A DNA stretch of 22,055 nucleotides from NCBI GenBank assembly GCA_030265145.1, contig JARBES010000126.1, positions 9,600,463 to 9,622,517 of the forward strand. Direction: 5' to 3'. Position 1 is the stretch's first letter; each line of letters begins with the position of its first letter. This document shows positions 18,501 through 22,055 of this stretch, piece after piece. Position numbers and translations under genes: made by a program. Under the pieces are notes generated by a model. That model was not told the DNA's origin and searched no databases. It was given only the letters and a program-made list of their open reading frames with translations. This stretch comes from Strongylocentrotus pallidus. Lineage: Eukaryota > Echinodermata > Echinoidea > Camarodonta > Strongylocentrotidae.

Positions 18501-20610
18501 TGCCCGCGTCACACTGTCCCGAAGTTGATACCAGATGTAATTTTGAATTTCGCACGAAGTTGGCCCTGAACTTGGTCAACAGCCAATCGACAGCCCAAGG
18601 AAGTACGATGCCTACAGAAGGTCACACTGTGGCACCCGAACCACACACGAATGCAACACGAAGATGTCAATTGTTATTACGTAGTTTACCCGTTAAAACC
18701 TTCGACCGACGGTGAGAAATTCAGTTGCTGATTGGAGGTAAATGATGCTCAGAGCAGGGGCGCCGAAGCCACTTCCAAAGTGGGGGACGGGACCAACAAA
18801 AAGGGGCACTTTCTGGGAAAAAGAGCACCTTCAAAGGGAAATCTCAAAGCGAAAATATACAATTTGTTAAACATTGGTAGCCTATATACCCCTACATTGT
18901 GATTACATTAACTTGGATACTTTCAATACTTGTTCCTCTTTATACATCATACACGATATTGTTTAAGCATCATACTCCGCAGTTGGGTGTGATGTCTGAA
19001 TATTTAGATGCGAGCAAGGAACATTTTAAAGATTTGTGAGGTCGCACTGCGAAAAATTACATCTAATAAAGAGAACAAAACCCAATCCTGATGGGGTTGT
19101 ACTCATATTCTCATAACGGAAGACTGACAAGACCTTTGATAAGACACATAATTATATCATCAATAAATGCGAGAAAGCGCAGCGAGCGAGGTTTGGGGGT
19201 AATTTCCCTTAGTCACTTTAAATTAGGGGCACGTTTAAAAAAGGAAGAAAAGGGGACACTTATCAAAATGGATCAGACACCTATTATAAAAGAAAAGGAA
19301 CACATTTTAAGGTACAAAGGGTATTTATCAGAGGTGAAAATGGGGCACTTCTTATACCTGCCTAAAGAGGCACTCACCAGGGATTACAAAAGGCACTTAT
19401 GAGAAAAGTAAATGGGCATTTGTCGACGGAAATGAAGCACCCTTCAGATTTTGATAGGAGCGTTCATAAGAGGTGAAAATTGGCATTTATGAAACGGGTT
19501 ACCTATCCCCTTTTCATGAATGCCCCTATTAGAAAGGAAAAGGGGCACGTATCATTGTTAAAAAGGTTATTATCAGAGGTGCATTAAGGAGCACTTATCG
19601 CACCTGAAAAGAGGGTACTTATGAGAATGAATAAGGACACTTTTAATAGGTGAAAAGGGGGCATTTATAAGAAGGGAAAGAAGTTTTTTTGATAGAGGCA
19701 CTTACCATAAGAAAAAGGGGGCACGTATTAGATTGGAAAAGGGGCACACGTGAAAAATAAAAGGTGCGCTTATCGAAGTTCAAAATGGGTATTTATTAAA
19801 AGGGGAAGAGACACGTCTTACAAAGGAAAAGGGACACTTGTCAAAGTTAAAGGGGCACCTCTCAAGTTTGACCAGGGTAATTATCAGAGGTGACGAGGGG
19901 CACTTATCAAAAGTGAAAAGGGGCACTTCTCGTACCTGAAAAGGGGAACTTACTAGAGATTAAAAGGACACTTATGAGAATTAAAAATGGGCACATATTG
20001 AAAAGGAAATGGGGACTTGTCAAAGGAAAAGGGGCACGTACTTTAAAAAGCCTCTGGCTCCAAGGCAGGCTTTTTATATGTCCACGTTACCATGACACAT
20101 AGGAAACGCTTGAGCTACTTAAATTCGGCTGTCTTCGCCGACACCGTGGTCACATCTGGATCTCATCTTACTATAATACGATGGCTACACGATGGCATTG
20201 CGAGGGCTTTACGTATTCGTGTTGTCTTCCGAAGACAATCGGGCAGCATCTTGTTTCCTACGTATTGTCTTCGTGAGGCGATAAATGCCCGATGGCACCG
20301 ATGATCACACGGAGATGACACGATATGACAAGATTCCCTCACGAAGGCCTTACGTAGGGCAACATGGACACACGAATTTAACACGAAAATGAACCTTCGC
20401 AAGGTCTTCGGGCAATTTTTGGGGCATGCCAAAGATTTGGCCACCGCTCACGAAGTTGCTGCCGGAGCCTGAAAAATCCACCGGCGGTCATACGATGGCT
20501 TTAGATGCCCTCACGAATGGCCCGATGTCTTTACGGTCAGAGCCGAATTTTAAAATTTCCTTCATCGTGTGTCCATCCGTTGTCAACTTCGGGAAAGTGT
20601 GACTCGGGCA
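18501..20610. mobile_element. 2.1-kb DNA element with 28-bp terminal inverted repeats, inserted in a LINE
   Basis: The left end starts TGCCCGCGTCACACT and contains CCCGAAGTTGA; the right end is its reverse complement with 2 mismatches in 28 bp. Weaker inverted similarity continues inward for some 40 bp (GAATTTCGCACGAAG against GAAATTTTAAAATTC-like sequence). It is flanked by TTA (18498-18500) and TAA (20611-20613). If these are one 3-bp target duplication with a single change, excision restores the LINE reading W-I-N-E-Y exactly in frame. No transposase is seen, so it is nonautonomous. A TWA target would fit PIF/Harbinger, but this is inference. The interior 18755-20080 is a further repeat. 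Confidence 0.8.
18755..20080 (+). repeat. Dispersed repeat with a degenerate 22-23-bp minisatellite core, copy 2
   Basis: The segment starts with GGGGCGCCGAAGCCACTT and contains GATTTGTGAGGTCGCACTGCG (about 19033), AATGCGAGAAAGCGCAGCGA (about 19166) and TCACTTTAAATTAGGGGCAC (about 19214). From about 19205 to 20040 an array of roughly 35-38 degenerate units like AAAAGGGGCACTTATCAGAG follows. Measured spacing between successive GGGGCACTT cores at 19810-20032 is 21-24 bp. It ends with GGCTCCAAGGCAGGC. The same order of landmarks is found at 958-1800. Here it lies inside the TIR element. The 103-codon frame at 19091-19402 is a product of the repeat. Confidence 0.8.
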
Positions 20611-20780
20611 TAATCCATGCCATGACTCTGTTTAATGCAACAGTTAATTTTTCTTCCACAACAGCTGCATCATTTTCACTGACGGTAAGTGTCGTATCAC
20701 CAGCGTACATATCTATGATACCTTTAGGAGTACATTCAGGTAGACTGTTAACATAAATTGAAAAGAAAATGATTTCATTG
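20611..20780 (-). mobile_element. LINE reverse transcriptase, upstream piece, minus strand
   Basis: On the minus strand it reads FFSIYVNSLPECTPKGIIDM, then YAGDTTLTVSENDAAVVEEK and LTVALNRVMAWI. YAGD stands where the catalytic YADD motif of reverse transcriptase is expected, so one catalytic Asp-adjacent residue is changed (A-D to G-D; both core aspartates are not retained as a DD pair). The upstream open frame to 20878 loses similarity to reverse transcriptases, so the LINE is truncated or joined to other sequence at about 20780. Confidence 0.8.
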
Positions 20781-20880
20781 TCATTATCACTTTGTAGATT
20801 TGCGCTTCTGCCTAGACATGCGCAGTTTATGTTATTCGCATCTACGTCAGAAATAAGAGACACCAGACTGTGCAGCAAGA

Positions 20881-22038
20881 TAAGTCAAATGTATATTCCT
20901 CTGTGGAAAAGAGATTATCCTTTCGGCATTAGACTGAGATGAATTAACATATAAATAAATAAATAACAAACTGTTATTCTATGAATATTATGTGATCAAA
21001 TGTGAATGCCATGAATCTTTCTCTAAATATTATATTTTACATCTTCGAACTTTATAATGTGCAAACTTCAATTTTGATTTATCAACGATAAAAAATGTAA
21101 TATGTGTACTTCCCACCAAATTGTATTGGTAATGTTCATATAGCTATTCATAACGCACAATGGTAATATTGTACAAACACCATCAACGTGCTAGACACAT
21201 AGCTTGTGATTATAAAAAGCGTGTGTTACGACATCGCGCTTGTGACTTTTTTGCCAATTGCCAGGTAGTTGAACAATTATAAAACTGACAAATATCCCAG
21301 TCGAATAAACTGACTTTTTTCATTTTCTTCAAACCTGTACTTTGGGGGTTTTTCGTAGTTAATATATTAGTAAAAACATTCTCATACATATGCTTTCATA
21401 GTAAAATTAGTAAATCCTTAATACCAGTTTGTCAGGTTTTATATTGTGTTTTCTTTATTTTTTAACCGATTTCGGTAAAATTGACAATAACATTTAATAT
21501 GAACATTCAAGCATGTAAAACTTAATGATCGAGGACTTGATTAGTCATGTTATTATGAAATCTAATTTTATGGGGATTTCAAGCTTTCTTGAAGGATTAA
21601 ATTGAATCAGAATCGTATACTGACAGTCAGACCAGTAGTAAAATATAGTACGAGTAGAAGTTGACACGGCATTTATTCTGACTTAAAGGCTTAAAGGCAC
21701 TAAAATTATGTTTGTGAATATTCCTATCATTATTTTATAATTTAAATCAGAAAACGTTCTTTACTTACCTTTCCGTAAATAACACAATGTATGTGCTATT
21801 CAATTACAATTATCTTTATGTCCTAGATATGATATTACTTAATAAATCAGAGGGCAATATAGTGGACTCTGAAACCGTGATACTTGATGACACTGTTGGA
21901 TCAGTATGGTTAGACGGACAGGGATGTCTATAGGGGCAGTCGTAGGATCCTTTGCTATTAAGAAAGTCATAGAGAAAGCAGCTTTTTTGTTGGTGTCTCA
22001 AAATTTGAAAATTTGGCCGATCAATATTTCGTTTCGTT
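20881..22038. other. AT-rich noncoding right flank
   Basis: No exon, RNA gene or nameable repeat is supported. A 48-codon open frame (21787-21933, plus strand) has some coding-like composition (GNIVDSETVILDDTVGSVW) but no recognised similarity. Confidence 0.4.
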
Positions 22039-22052
22039 GGGGGGGGGGGGGG
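22039..22052. repeat. G14 homopolymer
   Basis: Fourteen consecutive G three bases before the window edge. Confidence 0.95.
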
Positions 22053-22055
22053 TTA

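Noticed and set aside
19205-20040. A CRISPR-like array
   Set aside because: Units are directly adjacent, 21-24 bp, degenerate and without unique spacers; this is a minisatellite in a eukaryotic repeat.
20092-20444. Overlapping open frames of 70 and 93 codons on both strands
   Set aside because: They lie in the GC-richer interior of the TIR element and show no transposase or other domain.
21787-21933. A possible exon of a second gene (48 codons, plus strand)
   Set aside because: Coding-like composition, but no similarity, no duplicated copy and no convincing pair of splice sites.

Overview
The window looks like a piece of an echinoderm genome, most likely a sea urchin. It is AT-rich, intron-rich and full of decayed transposons. 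Its only recognisable host coding sequence resembles the leucine-rich-repeat (LRR) part of the expanded NLR (NACHT-LRR) immune receptor families of sea urchins. The family assignment and the organism are inferred from remembered protein similarity; no search was run.

Host gene (plus strand, about 2.3-10.2 kb). Six exons can be proposed. Three short exons (2355-2522, 2826-2978, 4360-4524) each carry one LRR-like module of 51-56 codons. Each starts and ends between codons, and they sit in tandemly duplicated units that include the neighbouring intron. A larger exon (7539-7918) carries a different LRR-like segment. Two small downstream exons (8963-9060 and 10113-10219) continue in compatible phase to a stop codon at 10217-10219. 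The 5' part of the gene (NACHT and N-terminal domains) is not in the window. Every junction is phase-compatible and no stop codon interrupts the exons, so the gene may still be functional, but this rests on splice-site reading alone.

Introns of this gene. The first introns contain nested palindromes (2143-2223). They also contain a striking cluster of three histone-type 3' stem-loops with a CAAGAAAGA element (4081-4177). The 3 kb intron before exon 4 holds two MITEs with a shared terminal inverted repeat (4671-4809, 4870-5323) and an old minus-strand Ty3/Gypsy fossil (about 5640-7515) that carries another repeat inserted in it. A 200-bp MITE flanked by TTAA lies just before exon 5.

Right half (10.4-22 kb). 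I see no convincing host gene here. It holds a minus-strand LINE (about 10.46-11.96 kb), a plus-strand LINE 3' end with a TCAAA tail (12377-13236), a TTGGGCAAA hairpin repeat field split by a tRNA-derived SINE (14.39-15.24 kb), and a three-level nest at 18.0-20.8 kb. In the nest, a minus-strand LINE reverse transcriptase is interrupted by a 2.1-kb element with 28-bp terminal inverted repeats, and that element holds a 22-23-bp minisatellite block. The same minisatellite family occurs at 1.2-1.8 kb. The remaining stretches are AT-rich noncoding DNA with microsatellites.
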